From Turnera subulata (Eukaryota; Streptophyta; Magnoliopsida; Malpighiales; Passifloraceae), in the NCBI GenBank assembly GCA_028386065.3, contig JAKUCV010003152.1, positions 3,774 through 67,773 of the forward strand: 64,000 nucleotides of DNA. The letters run 5' to 3'. Every line of letters starts with the position of its first letter. Position 1 is the stretch's first letter. Below are positions 1-10,550 of this stretch, piece by piece. A program made the position numbers and the translations under genes. The notes beneath the pieces are model-generated. The model saw only the letters and a list, made by a program, of their open reading frames with translations, searched no databases and was not told the DNA's origin.

Positions 1-916
1 CGGTCGACGGCGCGGCAACGTGAGGGAATGCTGGCGCAGAGTCGGCGACATCGGGGCGACTCCACGGCGGCGGCAACCTGAGTGCGGCGGCGTCGGCTGA
101 AGGCGAGAGGCGCGGAGAGGCTAGATCCGCGGGTTCTCCGTCGGGTCTACGCCTTCCACCGGCGCGTCGGCTGGCGGAAACGGGAGGCGACAGCGGCGGC
201 AAGCTCGCGATGGCATGGCGAGGACGACGAAGGCGGTGGTGCGGCGAGAGGACGGCCGGAACGCCGTCGCGTGTACAGTGACGGGAAGGAGCTGACGGTG
301 AACAGTGACTCCCTTTTTTTTCCATTTTCTTTCTTTTTTTCCGAATTTCTTTTCTTTTTCCTTTCTATTTTTCTGATTTTTTTCTTTCTTTTTTTTCTTT
401 CTTTTTTTTTATTACTTCTCTGTTTTCTTTTTTTTCAGATTTCCTCTTTTTTTTCTTTCTTTTCTTTTTTTTTTCTTTCCTTTTTCTTTTTCTCCCTTTT
501 TTTCTTTTCTCTCTTTTTTTCTTTTTCTCCCTTTCTCTCTTTTTTTTCCTTCTTCTCCTCTCCTCTCCACCGGCTCCTCTTCTCTTTTTATAAACTGAAA
601 TGTTACTATTACTCATGTGAGAGTAATAATACAATTCGTCCGTATTACGGGCGAATCCGATCCGGACCAGAAAATAACCGATACCTCCTTAGTTATTTTC
701 CGATGTGATTTTCCGAGAAATTCCGAAACCCGAAAAATACCAACTTAGTTCCGAAAAATTCACGGGAAAATCAGGAGCGCGGGAAAACCTTCGGTTTCGA
801 AAAACGACTCCCGATTTACCTTGAATTAATTACCCAAGATTAATTCAACAGTAAATCACGGTAAATAGACTTTTACAGTCCGGTAAAAATCCAAAATTTT
901 TACCCGGGCTGTTACA
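1..916 (+). mobile_element. 3' portion of a probable Gypsy-type LTR (left edge of window)
   Basis: The segment is GC-rich at first, then has a nearly pure pyrimidine tract (about 308-575), and ends in CCCGGGCTGTTACA at 916. Many plant Tekay/Del-like Gypsy LTRs end in a similar TTACA. The following bases, ATAAT (917-921), are the candidate target duplication, but the left copy would lie outside the window. The related insert at 59680-62884 also ends in GTTACA and has a CGG-rich block and a homopurine tract at a similar distance from its end. No coding domain is visible. The long low-complexity translations here are not genes. Assignment to Gypsy rests on the terminus and composition only. Confidence 0.55.
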
Positions 917-1179
917 ATAATATAATTTAATTTTCCTGGCAGAAAAAAAAAATATTTCATAAAATCCAACCAAATAATCATCCAACTCCACAGTTTCATC
1001 AGATTCCAGATTTTTGTAGAAATAAAAAACAGAGACATTACATTTACAAAGAAACTATCTTATATACCCAACAGGTTTTATTACGGACCAAAAACGGCAC
1101 ATGGAATAGGATTATGCTTTTGGCACGGAATGGACCATTTTCTCCTCCCTCCCTATATAGAATATACACATACACACTA

Positions 1180-1328
1180 TTTTTTTTCTTATCTGGTATC
1201 CGAAATTTTGTCTCAATTAATCCGGATTCGACCCGGATCGCGCGGTAAGTGAGTCTTCCAATAGGGATTTTGTACATATACGAAGACTCGAATGCATGAC
1301 TCCGCTTAAGCGGAATCAATCCGAGTCA
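1180..1328 (-). mobile_element. tRNA-derived SINE, head-truncated copy
   Basis: Read on the minus strand, it has a B-box-like GCATTCGAGTCTTCG, a body containing GGGTCGAATCCGG, and an A-rich tail (plus-strand T-run 1180-1187). The A-box part present in the sister copy (2979-3168) is missing here. A diverged member of the same family lies at 44899-45055, so this is a dispersed repeat and not promoter sequence proper. Confidence 0.6.
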
Positions 1329-1488
1329 TTGGTTATACATACAATTCCTCTACTTCCTTCCTAGGTTCTTAAGTTTGGACCGGTAGGATTGTTAAATTTG
1401 GACCGGCAAGAGTTACCGAGTCGCGATTTTTCTGAACTAATCGTGGTCAAACCTCAGTTTATTCGATTTACAAGTATTAAGTTTGACA

Positions 1489-1533
1489 AGTTTCCGGATC
1501 ATATTTTTTTGTCGAAGAGTTTCCGGATCATAT
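1489..1533 (-). mobile_element. Micro-insertion with 16-bp target duplication
   Basis: AGTTTCCGGATCATAT occurs at 1489-1504 and 1518-1533. Between them are 13 bases, TTTTTTGTCGAAG, which read CTTCGACAAAAAA on the minus strand. The sister segment at 3329-3344 has a single uninterrupted AGTTTCCGGATCATAT, i.e. the empty site. The insert resembles the 3' end of the LINE at 11550-13058, which ends TCTTCGACC followed by an A-run. Confidence 0.85.
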
Positions 1534-1852
1534 ATAATTTAATTAGGTTGGGATTTGAATTCCACCTTCAGTATTGATTAGTATAAAAAAAATTGGGTTC
1601 TACTGGCCGGCTCGATCTGGGTTTGAACTTTGAACCGGCTGCGCCCTTTTACCCACCAAAACCAAAACCCCACACAAGGAAAAACGGAAAGTAAAAAATT
1701 GGTCTCTTTTCGTTATGAAGAAAAGGAAAGTGAAAAAAAAAATATAAAAGACTCCTCAGATTCAAGAAAACGTCACAAAAATAAAAACACTTAAACAACA
1801 CAGCTTCCCTTTCCCTTCTGTACCTTAAAAACTTCTCTCCTCCAATGCCGTG

Positions 1853-1862
1853 TATATATAAA
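1853..1862 (+). promoter_or_regulatory. TATA box, distal ORP promoter copy
   Basis: TATATATAAA lies 190 bases upstream of a splice donor (AG|GTAACA, donor GT at 2053-2054). It is followed by an ACA-repeat and CT-rich leader typical of plant 5' untranslated exons. It is identical in sequence and setting to the proximal copy at 3664-3673. Confidence 0.65.
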
Positions 1863-2117
1863 CTGACACAACACACACGCAAAATACTGTAATGTAACCC
1901 TTTTGTACCACCAAAACCTTTTTTTTTTTTTTCCCTTTTCCTTCCCCTTCAAGCTTGTAAATACTATACAAACAACAACAACAACAACCCACTCCACTCC
2001 TCCTTCTCCTCCTCTCTCTCTATTTTCCATATTCCTCCCCTTCGTTTTTTAGGTAACATATCCTGATGATTTCTGCTACTTTCTTGTGTTTTTCTCTTCT
2101 TCTTTATATTGGGTTCT

Positions 2118-2710
2118 ACTTGAATATTTTAATAATTTGATCATCTCTTAATGAAAAATCTTAGCCGTGATAGATTCCTTATCCACTTTAATTAAAAGTA
2201 TAATTATTTAATCCTATTTCAGTACATTAGTTAAAAAAATTTTAAATAGTGTGAGTACATTTTTTAATTTAAAAAAATAAAAATTTGATTTAGAAGGAAA
2301 CGGATTGTGATGCCGGCATGTGTCATTGATCTAAATACTTTATTAAATGCGATTTTGTGGTACGGCATCGGTTGAGGTAAATAAAAAATGCAGGAAAACA
2401 TACTTAATTAAGTATTGTTGTCCTACTTAATAATTTTATAAAATTATAAAAATAACTAAAACTTATGAGAAGTGGAAATCTATATACCATTTTAAAGAGA
2501 ATCGTATACAACGATTCCACTAAACAATGTCTTGTAGTGCCTATGTCATTACAGTTGTCTACAAAAAAAAAAAATGCACAACTTTTCAAAGTACAAAATT
2601 TACTTTACATAGCACGCCACAAAGTCGTTGAACATATGATAGTAACATTTCACTATCATAGTATGGTTGGTTTGTAATAGTATGGTTGTGTACTCTATAT
2701 TTCTAGAAGT
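2118..2710. other. Spacer between the two promoter copies
   Basis: This is AT-rich sequence with no coding region. A small inverted repeat (ATGATAGT ... ACTATCAT) lies near 2636-2658, and an A-run preceded by TTGTCTAC lies near 2556-2573 without a detectable target duplication. In a simple tandem-duplication model this is the region upstream of the original promoter. Confidence 0.5.
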
Positions 2711-2978
2711 ATAATATAATTTAATTTTCCTGGCAGAAAAAAAAAACATTTCATAAAATCCAACCAAATAATCATCCAACTCCACAGTTTCATCAGATTC
2801 CAGATTTTTGTAGAAATAAAAAACAGAGACATTACATTTACAAAGAAACTATCTTATATACCCAACGGGTTTTATAAGATTACGGACCAAAAACGGCACA
2901 TGGAATCGGATTATGCTTTTGGCACGGAATGGACCATTTTCTCCTCCCTCCCTATATAGAATATACACATACACACTA

Positions 2979-3168
2979 TTTTTTTTCTTCTCTGGTATCC
3001 GGAATTTTGTCTCAATTAATCCGGATTCGACCCGGGTCGCGCGGTAAGTGAGTCTTCCAATAGGGATTTTCTACATATACGAAGACTCGAATGCATGACT
3101 CCGCTTAAGCGGAATCAATCCGAGTCCTTGCTTAAGCGGGACGAGGTTACTTACCAATTGGACCAACA
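2979..3168 (-). mobile_element. tRNA-derived SINE, fuller copy
   Basis: On the minus strand it begins TTGGTCCAATTGGTAAGTAA (A-box-like), has the B-box-like GCATTCGAGTCTTCG about 70 bases on, and ends CCGGATACCAGAGAAG plus an A-run (plus-strand T-run 2979-2986). A diverged relative is at 44899-45055. Target duplications are not clear. Confidence 0.65.
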
Positions 3169-3663
3169 TTGGTTATACATACACTTCCTCTACTTCCTTC
3201 CTAGGTTCTTAAGTTTGGACCGGTAGGATTGTTAAATTTGGACCGGCAAGAGTTACCGAGTCGCGATTTTTCAGAACTAATCGTGGTCAAACCTCAGTTT
3301 TTTCGATTTACAAGTATTAAGTTTGACAAGTTTCCGGATCATATATAATTTAATTAGGTTGGGATTTGAATTCCACCTTCAGTATTGATTAGTATAAAAA
3401 AAATTGGGTTCTACTGGCCGGCTCGATCTGGGTTTGAACTTTGAACCGGCTGCGCCCTTTTACCCACCAAAACCAAAACCCCACACAAGGAAAAACGGAA
3501 AGTAAAAAATTGGTCTCTTTTCGTTATGACGAAAAGGAAAGTGAAAAAAAAAATATAAAAGACTCCTCAGATTCAAAAAAACGTCACAAAAATAAAAACA
3601 CTTAAACAACACAGCTTCCCTTTCCCTTCTGTACCTTAAAAACTTCTCTCCTCCAATGCCGTG

Positions 3664-3673
3664 TATATATAAA
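3664..3673 (+). promoter_or_regulatory. TATA box, proximal ORP promoter copy
   Basis: TATATATAAA is followed by AACAACAACAACAACAAC and a CT-rich leader. It sits 460 bases upstream of the ORP ATG, with one intron (3865-3985) in the leader. Confidence 0.7.
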
Positions 3674-4023
3674 CTGACACAACACACACGCAAAATACTG
3701 TAATGTAACCCTTTTGTACCACCAAAACCTTTTTTTTTTTTTTTCCCTTTTCCTTCCCCTTCAAGCTTGTAAATACTATACAAACAACAACAACAACAAC
3801 CCACTCCACTCCTCCTTCTCCTCCTCTCTCTCTATTTTCCATATTCCTCCCCTTCGTTTTTTAGGTAACATATCCTGATGATTTCTGCTACTTTCTTGTG
3901 TTTTTCTCTTCTTCTTTATATTGGGTTCTTGTCCATTTGATCGTTACAATTTTCTTGTACTTGGGTTTTTCTTTTTTTCTTACAGGAAGTGTTTGTGTTC
4001 TGTCTTTACTGGGTTCGGCTTTG

Positions 4024-4035
4024 ATGTCGGGTTAA
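4024..4035 (+). promoter_or_regulatory. Three-codon upstream ORF in the ORP leader
   Basis: ATG TCG GGT TAA lies in the second leader exon, 88 bases before the ORP start codon. It is short enough to allow reinitiation. Whether it affects translation is not known. Confidence 0.5.
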
Positions 4036-4123
4036 CTTAGGAGAAGAAGAGGAAAAGACAGGAAGTTAACGGCGGCGGCGGGCAGGCATTCTTGTTAGTT
4101 AAGGTAATAAAAAAAGAGGAAAA

Positions 4124-7100
4124 ATGAGGGTCAAGGAAATGCACCCCTTATGCTGCATCACATTGGAGAGCCCTGGATTCGGCGACGAGTCGCCGGAGGA
4201 CGCCGTCCTGACCCGGGCGAGATCGTCGCCGGCATGCCTCTGCGGCGGATCTGAGGGCAATGCGGCGCGGGCGCAGCCGGGATCGGAGGCCACCGTCGCC
4301 GGGGTCCTCCACAAGTGGACCAATTACGGGAAAGGGTGGAGATCACGGTGGTTCATGCTCAAGAACGGGGTCCTCTCCTATTCCAAGCTCCGCCGGCCGG
4401 AGAATCTCAATCTCCTGGCCCCCGCCGATGACGTCAGATTGATCGGAGAGATAACCACCAGCCGCCTCTCCAGGATGGACAACGGAAGTTGCAGACGGAA
4501 ACCGCCGAAAACCGTTGGCATTGTTCATTTAAAGGTATAGATAGAAAAATATAAGCAATAGAAATATAGAATAGACCGTCAAGGTCAAAACTTTTTACTC
4601 CCAAAAAGAAGATTAAATTTTTTTCCCCTAAATATTTGCATTTGAGGAGGAGGGATTTGTCATTTTTGTTTTTCAACCCTAGAAGGGTTAATGTGTGGGT
4701 AGTGAGTGAAGCTAATTAGATTTTATCAGTTTTTTTGTTGGGTTTTGCTTTTATTACAGTGGTGTCGGATAAGAGTTTTGCCAATCTGGGAAAAGTTTTG
4801 AAACAAAACTAGCTTACGTTGTTTACCAGTTTGGTCAAGTTTTGTCTTTTGAAGCATAAATATCCGAGCGAGAAAAGGGGGATACCAATAGAGAAAGGAC
4901 TCTGTTGTTTAATAATTACTAATACTACTACTAATACTACTACCACTAGTAGTAATAATGGGAGGGCAGTTGAAAAAGGAGGAGACTGTGGGGGAGGAGT
5001 AGAGGAAAACGAGAAGGAAAGAAAAGAGGGAGAGAGAGAGAGAGGAGAAGAAAGGGGATTTACATTTTACAGCATTAACTGGGTGTTAATGTATTAGTGG
5101 GTCACATCAGCAGGTGGGTTTTTGGGGGGTGGGGGGGTTAGGATAGGGTACGTTGTAGGTCTAGTTGTTACATCACTGGCTATTCAAATGAGCGGACATG
5201 ACTGGTTTTTAGTTTTAACTCTCTGTGGAATGATCCCTTTGTTTCATTTCTTTATACACATTTTTGTTTTTTTTTTCTTTTACCCTTCTGTGTTTTCCAG
5301 TTTTTTCACTCTCTCAGATTCCATCTCATTGGAAACCAACTATGTAGGTTTTTCTAGGCTTTTTTTAGGTTTTTTTTTGCTGGGAGGGAACCCTCTTTCC
5401 TGCACAGTATTCTTCTTCTGGGTTGGCTACTGGCGTGGGTGTTTTTTGTTTTACTTGGGGGGATTTAGGAGAAAAAGTGAGTAGCTTTTCCTTGTTTTGT
5501 TTTATTTTATTAAACTAGCGGGTCTTTAGGTCAAGTGTTTGTTATACAGTTGAAGAAACAACATGCAAAAGAAATAATTGTGGGGACTTTGTGACCAGCA
5601 GGTGGGGGCTTCACTCATTGTAACCAAGCGTTTTGGAAAACTGAAAAACCAAAGGATATTTTTTTAAAAGATATACTTTCATTTTCATGGGAAATTCTTG
5701 TGTGAACATCTCAAGCATATTCTATTATAACCACCGGATCCCAGTCATGACTGACTTGGTCCTATAATCTTTTCTAGGGGTTAGTTGTAAATTTGAGGAT
5801 GACTGGGGTTTGGTTTTTCCGGGTTTGCGTTTACTTAAGTGGGATTTGTAGGTGTTATTAGCAGCTTAAACACAACTTTGCTTCCTGTTAGTATTAGGAA
5901 CGGTTTTCTTCTACTTGCTTCAGCAGAGTCATACATTCAACTTCCATGTTATTCTTGAGGTGCAGTTTTGGTCTAGCAACTTGGTAATGGAATTCTTGAA
6001 AATGTCTGCAGATTTCTTCATTTCGTGAGAGCAAGTCTGACGATAGGAGGTTTTATATATTCACAGCTACAAAGACACTTCATCTGAGAACTGATTCGAA
6101 GTGTGATAGAGTGGCTTGGATACAAGCTTTGGTCTCTACGAGGAGCCTCTTTCCATCAAGATCCTTGAACGATGGCCTGTCCCTTGTGCCAAAAGATTTG
6201 TCTATCTCAACTACAAGACTTAAGAATCGCTTACTTGAGGAGGGAATCAATGAGAGCCTCGTGAAGGACTGTGAACAGATTATGCTGTCTGAGTTCTCTG
6301 AAATACAAGGACAAGTTAAAGTTCTCTGTGAAGAAAGGTCCAATTTGCTGGACACATTGAGGCAGCTGGAGGTAACTTAACAAACAGCAAACTATACTAT
6401 GATTTATCAACCAACTACTGAAGGCATTTATTTTTCTCAACAGCTATGGTTTTCACATTCTGGAAGTTTTACTTTATGAGTCATGGGTTGTTGGAACCTA
6501 AAATCTTTGTCAATACTTGGGGCAAGAAACAATGAGTTTCTTCTGCCTGTGTTTACTTTGTTGTCAGAGGATATCATATTTATATTTGGAGTCCTCAATC
6601 AGATTCCTTTGTTGTACAATTTTCAAACTTCTTCATGACTGTTCTCATCAGTCTTGGATGTGTCTTTTACTGGTTGTTTCTAGCTTTCCTGCGACACCTT
6701 TATTCCCTTCTTACTTACATGAACATCATGATTTCTTTTCTGTCATACTCATGCTTAGAGGAATATTATTTCTTTTGCTGTTATCTGGTTTCCTTTGATA
6801 AAGAAGCTTGGAGTAATTTGTACATAAATCATAATATACACTTCGAACTGAGCTTGCAGATTTTCTTTTCCATTAAGAAAAGTTAAAGTATTTATTCTTT
6901 GTTTTGTCTATTCAGGCAGCTAATATTGAAGCTGAAACATCTGGAATTCCAGAGGGTGAATATCAGTTGATAAAGCATGAACTATCAAGTTTAGGACGTG
7001 GAAAATATTATGGTATGGGATTGTTGCTACAGTCTTTTTCTAAATGCACTATTTTGTTTTGATGAGTTTTTCATTATTCTGATTAAAGAATTTTTTTATG

Positions 7101-10100
7101 AGCTGACTGATCAATGTGAGCTTAGTAGCACTTTCAGTTACATGATTACAATTTTGGACTTATGGTACTTTTAACTGTGCTTGCCATGATTCAAATCTGT
7201 GCATCACGGTACTTTCTCTTCTGATATTTAATTTTAGTTTCCACTGTAAAACTTTTGATACTTGATGATATCTGGTGAACCCATTACTTTTCAGCCAACA
7301 TGGGAATATAAATAAAGAAGAAATCATGCTTCACCTAGATGCATAAAATATTATTTTTCCATGGCCTTCTGTGCTCTTCATCATAGTCTTATTTTGCATT
7401 TCAGAGTGCAGTACAACTGAATCATCAGATGATATTGAGAAACAAGAGTTTGAGGAAGTCTCTGATGAAGAGGGAACTTCTTTTTTTGACACGAAGGAGT
7501 ATTTTACTGAACCTGACATTCATGGGTCTGTAAGAGAAGTCGCCAACCACTCACAGAAGCATAAGGAATCTAACCAACTTGATAATGAAGAGAAAATGCA
7601 CATGGAAGAACAAGTTTCTAATCCTGGATATCCATACATTGAAAGGAGGACAAAGCTTCCTGACCCTGTTGAGAAAGAGAAAGGAGTCAGCCTTTGGTCT
7701 ATGATCAAGGATAATGTGGGGAAGGATCTCACTCGAGTTTGTCTGCCAGTATATTTCAACGAACCAATATCATCTCTTCAGAAATGCTTCGAGGACTTGG
7801 AGTACTCTTATCTTTTGGATAGAGCGTATGAGTATGGAAAAGCAGTAAGATTGTTTTTGTCTGTGCTATGTCTCGATTCACAAATTCTCTTTTGACTGAT
7901 GATCTGTGTGCTTTTCTAGCTCTTCTGCTGTAACTTTTGCTGTTTTCTTTTCAATCCACTTTCTTTAAATTGTTTTTCCTCTTGTAGGAATTGTTAGTAT
8001 CTGCTCCACTCCGAATGATCATCATGGGGTGTAAATGACATAGGGTGTGACTCTCTGTTGCAGTTAGGTTTTTCTATTGTGTATTTTGTTGGCATTTTTA
8101 TGAGGTGATTTATTTTTCTTTGATACGAAACAGTGGCATAGAACTATTAAATATCTATGTTATAGGGGATCAGAGATTTGGTAGGGCTTACATGTTTCGG
8201 ATGCTTTGTAATATTTCCTTTTTTTTGAGAACTTGTAATATTTCCTTGGAAATGCTTACTTTAATGTTAAAATGTCCTGTGAAAAGCATTTGTAATATAG
8301 TCTTATTTTGCTCCACAAGATATTGGAAATGTGGTTAAGTTACTAATGATGCTGATGGTTCTCTTCTGTTGGATTTTTACAGGGAAATAGTCTTCTAAGG
8401 GCCCTATATGTTGCTGCATTTGCTGTGTCTGGCTATGCTTCCTCTGAAGGTCGACATTGTAAACCCTTCAATCCTTTACTGGGAGAAACTTATGAAGCTG
8501 ATTTTCCAGATAAAGGAGTTCGCTTCTTCTCTGAGAAGGTTAATATTCATTCAGAGTATGGCCATTTGGCAACTTGCGGTGTCAATATAGAGTCTAAATA
8601 AGCTGTCTGATGTTTAAGCTGTGAATAAGACTTTTTTTTGTCTTTTGTCACTAAATAAAGTAGAAATCAAGTTGGTTTTTCCTGGAGAGAATTAAAAGAA
8701 TGAATTAGAACTACTCCTTGGAACACATGATTTGTTTAAGGCATGTAGGTTGATAGAATCAAAAGAGCCCTGCACCGTTTTCTTACTGGAGGAATTGAAA
8801 TGCCTCAATTGTAACATCTGAAAAATTATATGCTGTTTGTAAAAGCACCGAGTGATAAAGTTCTATGGGATATCTACTTAACAAAGAATTTTTTTTTCTC
8901 AGTATTCATCTTTTGCAAATGGTGTAGGAAAAAGAATTTTTTTTTTTTTTTCTGCAAGATGAGGAATTTTCTCATAGAATGTTAAAATTCATTGAAACAG
9001 GTTAGTCATCACCCAACCATTGTCGCCTGCCACTGCGAAGGCAGGGGGTGGAAATTCTGGGGTGACAGCAACCTTCGCTCAAAATTTTGGGGCCGATCAA
9101 TTCAGCTTGACCCTGTGGGAGTATTGTCTTTGGAGTTTGACGATGGTGAAGTTTTCCAGTGGAGCAAGGTGTGCATTTTGGCATGATTGTGTTTCTGCTG
9201 AACAAGATCACTAAATTCTCCATCTGTCTTCCATTTACCACTTGTGAGATACATCTAACTGACACATTGTCTTTTTTTTTTTAGGTCACAACGACAATTT
9301 ACAATCTCATCCTTGGAAAATTGTATTGTGATCATCATGGGATGATGAACATAAATGGAAATAGAGAATATTCATGCAAACTCAAGTTTAAAGAGCAATC
9401 CATACTTGACAGAAACCCCCACCAGGTAAAAAATCTATCTTTTGTCTAATTTTTCTGATTAATGGGAAACCTTTAGGCTTAGGATGTATGTGGTTGCTTT
9501 TTCTTTTGATTGCTTTATATTGTCAAGTAGTTTGCTTGCAGTTTCACTTATTAGGTAAAGCAGCAGTCTGTCCAATTATGAGTAACCATGCTGCTGGCTT
9601 CCATTGATTCAGTTTCTTAGCTTTATATAGGTTCAAGGGTTTGTGGAAGATATTTCTGGTAAAAAAGTTGCTACAGTATTTGGAAAGTGGGACGACAGCT
9701 TGCATTACAGTTACTGTGATGCGAATGGCAAGCCAAAGGATCCCAAAGGCTCTAATGGCACCTTGCTTTGGAAAAGTACTAAGGCCCCTCCTAATCTAAC
9801 CCGTTACAACTTAACGTCATTTGCAATCACTCTAAATGAATTGACGCCAGGACTACAGGTAGGAATGATGCATTACATCAATTTTTATGCATTCTCATTT
9901 TCATCTTATGCATATCTAATTGTTTGTTATAGCCATGTCTGATCCCGGGTATTTGATCACGGATTAAGGAGAAGCTCCCACCCACGGATTCCAGGCTTCG
10001 GCCGGACCAGCGGCACCTGGAGAATGGAGAGTACGAGAAGGCAAATTCAGAGAAACAACGATTGGAGAAGAGGCAAAGAATGGTATGTTTTGAGGCTTTT

Positions 10101-10550
10101 ATCTATTTTCGGACTAAGTGTGTACTGCAAGTATTTGTGAATTGGAAATTTTTTGGGATCCTATTCTGAATGGTATAGAATTGGGCTATGCTTTGTTTCA
10201 GCCAATATTAAGATTTTAACTACTATTACTGCTTATGCCTTAATGGTATCTGCTTCCGTTACATGATGACAACCTAACCTTCAGACATCCTTTGAGACCT
10301 ATGCATCATCAATATGAAAAAAAGAAGAATATTCTTTGGTATTGTGATATTCATACTTGACCCTCATATGCAGTCAAGGAAAATACAAGAACATGGATGG
10401 AAGCCTAGATGGTTCCAGAAGGAAGATGAAAATGGTTCATTCCGCTATATTGGTGGCTATTGGGAAGCACGAGAGAAGGGAAACTGGGACAGGTGTCCAA
10501 CTATATTTGGCCAATTTAATGAAGACCTTGAATCATCCGAAGGATCCTGA
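4124..10550 (+). CDS. ORP2A: Oxysterol-binding protein-related protein, ORP2A type
   Basis: This encodes a predicted lipid-transfer protein of 763 aa with an N-terminal PH domain and a C-terminal OSBP-related (ORD) domain. Ten exons join in frame: 4124-4534, 6012-6371, 6916-7012, 7405-7844, 8383-8538, 9001-9168, 9285-9425, 9631-9858, 9969-10082, 10374-10550. The PH domain starts near residue 58 ([20 protein letters not shown]) and ends in exon 2. The ORD begins near residue 385 ([11 protein letters not shown]). The family fingerprint EKVSHHPT at about 487-494 spans the exon 5/6 join, and a C-terminal WKPRWF...[10 protein letters not shown] block precedes the stop. Known ORPs move sterols and phosphoinositides at membrane contacts. 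Plant ORP2A acts at the ER, which here is inference from similarity. The start is the first ATG of the exon ([11 protein letters not shown]). An internal Met at residue 6 is possible. The exon 9 acceptor (GGATTAAG) is pyrimidine-poor. Confidence 0.92.
8207..8247 (-). mobile_element. Micro-insertion in ORP intron 4
   Basis: TGTAATATTTCCTT occurs at 8207-8220 and 8234-8247, flanking 13 bases TTTTTTGAGAACT (minus strand AGTTCTCAAAAAA). The T-run abuts the first repeat, the polarity expected for a minus-strand retroposon. Confidence 0.7.

Larger units (their letters stand above)
917..2117 (+). repeat. Copy 1 of the duplicated ORP promoter/first-exon segment
   Basis: This segment is nearly identical to 2711-3929. 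Both run from ATAATATAATTTAATTTTCC through a SINE, a TATA box, a CT-rich leader and a splice donor, to TATATTGGGTTCT in the first intron. Differences seen: copy 1 has a 29-bp insertion-plus-target-duplication at 1505-1533, lacks about 42 bp of the SINE head after 1327, and has scattered single-base changes and a shorter T-run. The left end of copy 1 coincides with the end of the LTR at 916, so the homology may continue upstream of that LTR, outside the window. Confidence 0.93.
2711..3929 (+). repeat. Copy 2 of the duplicated ORP promoter/first-exon segment
   Basis: This is the proximal copy, directly joined to the ORP gene. It carries the full-length SINE (2979-3168), the uninterrupted site at 3329-3344, a TATA box at 3664-3673 and the noncoding first exon ending at 3864 (TTAG|GTAACA). 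The intron continues past the repeat end at 3929 to an acceptor at 3985 (TTACAG|GAAG). Confidence 0.93.

Noticed and set aside
365..634. Lys/Arg/Glu-rich open frame on the minus strand
   Set aside because: It is only the translation of the low-complexity pyrimidine tract of the LTR.
5122..5484. 120-residue open frame on the plus strand
   Set aside because: It lies in ORP intron 1, is hydrophobic because of T-rich DNA, and has no family features.
9002..9265. Open frame antisense to ORP exon 6
   Set aside because: It is a mirror of the real exon, which matches the OSBP fingerprint.
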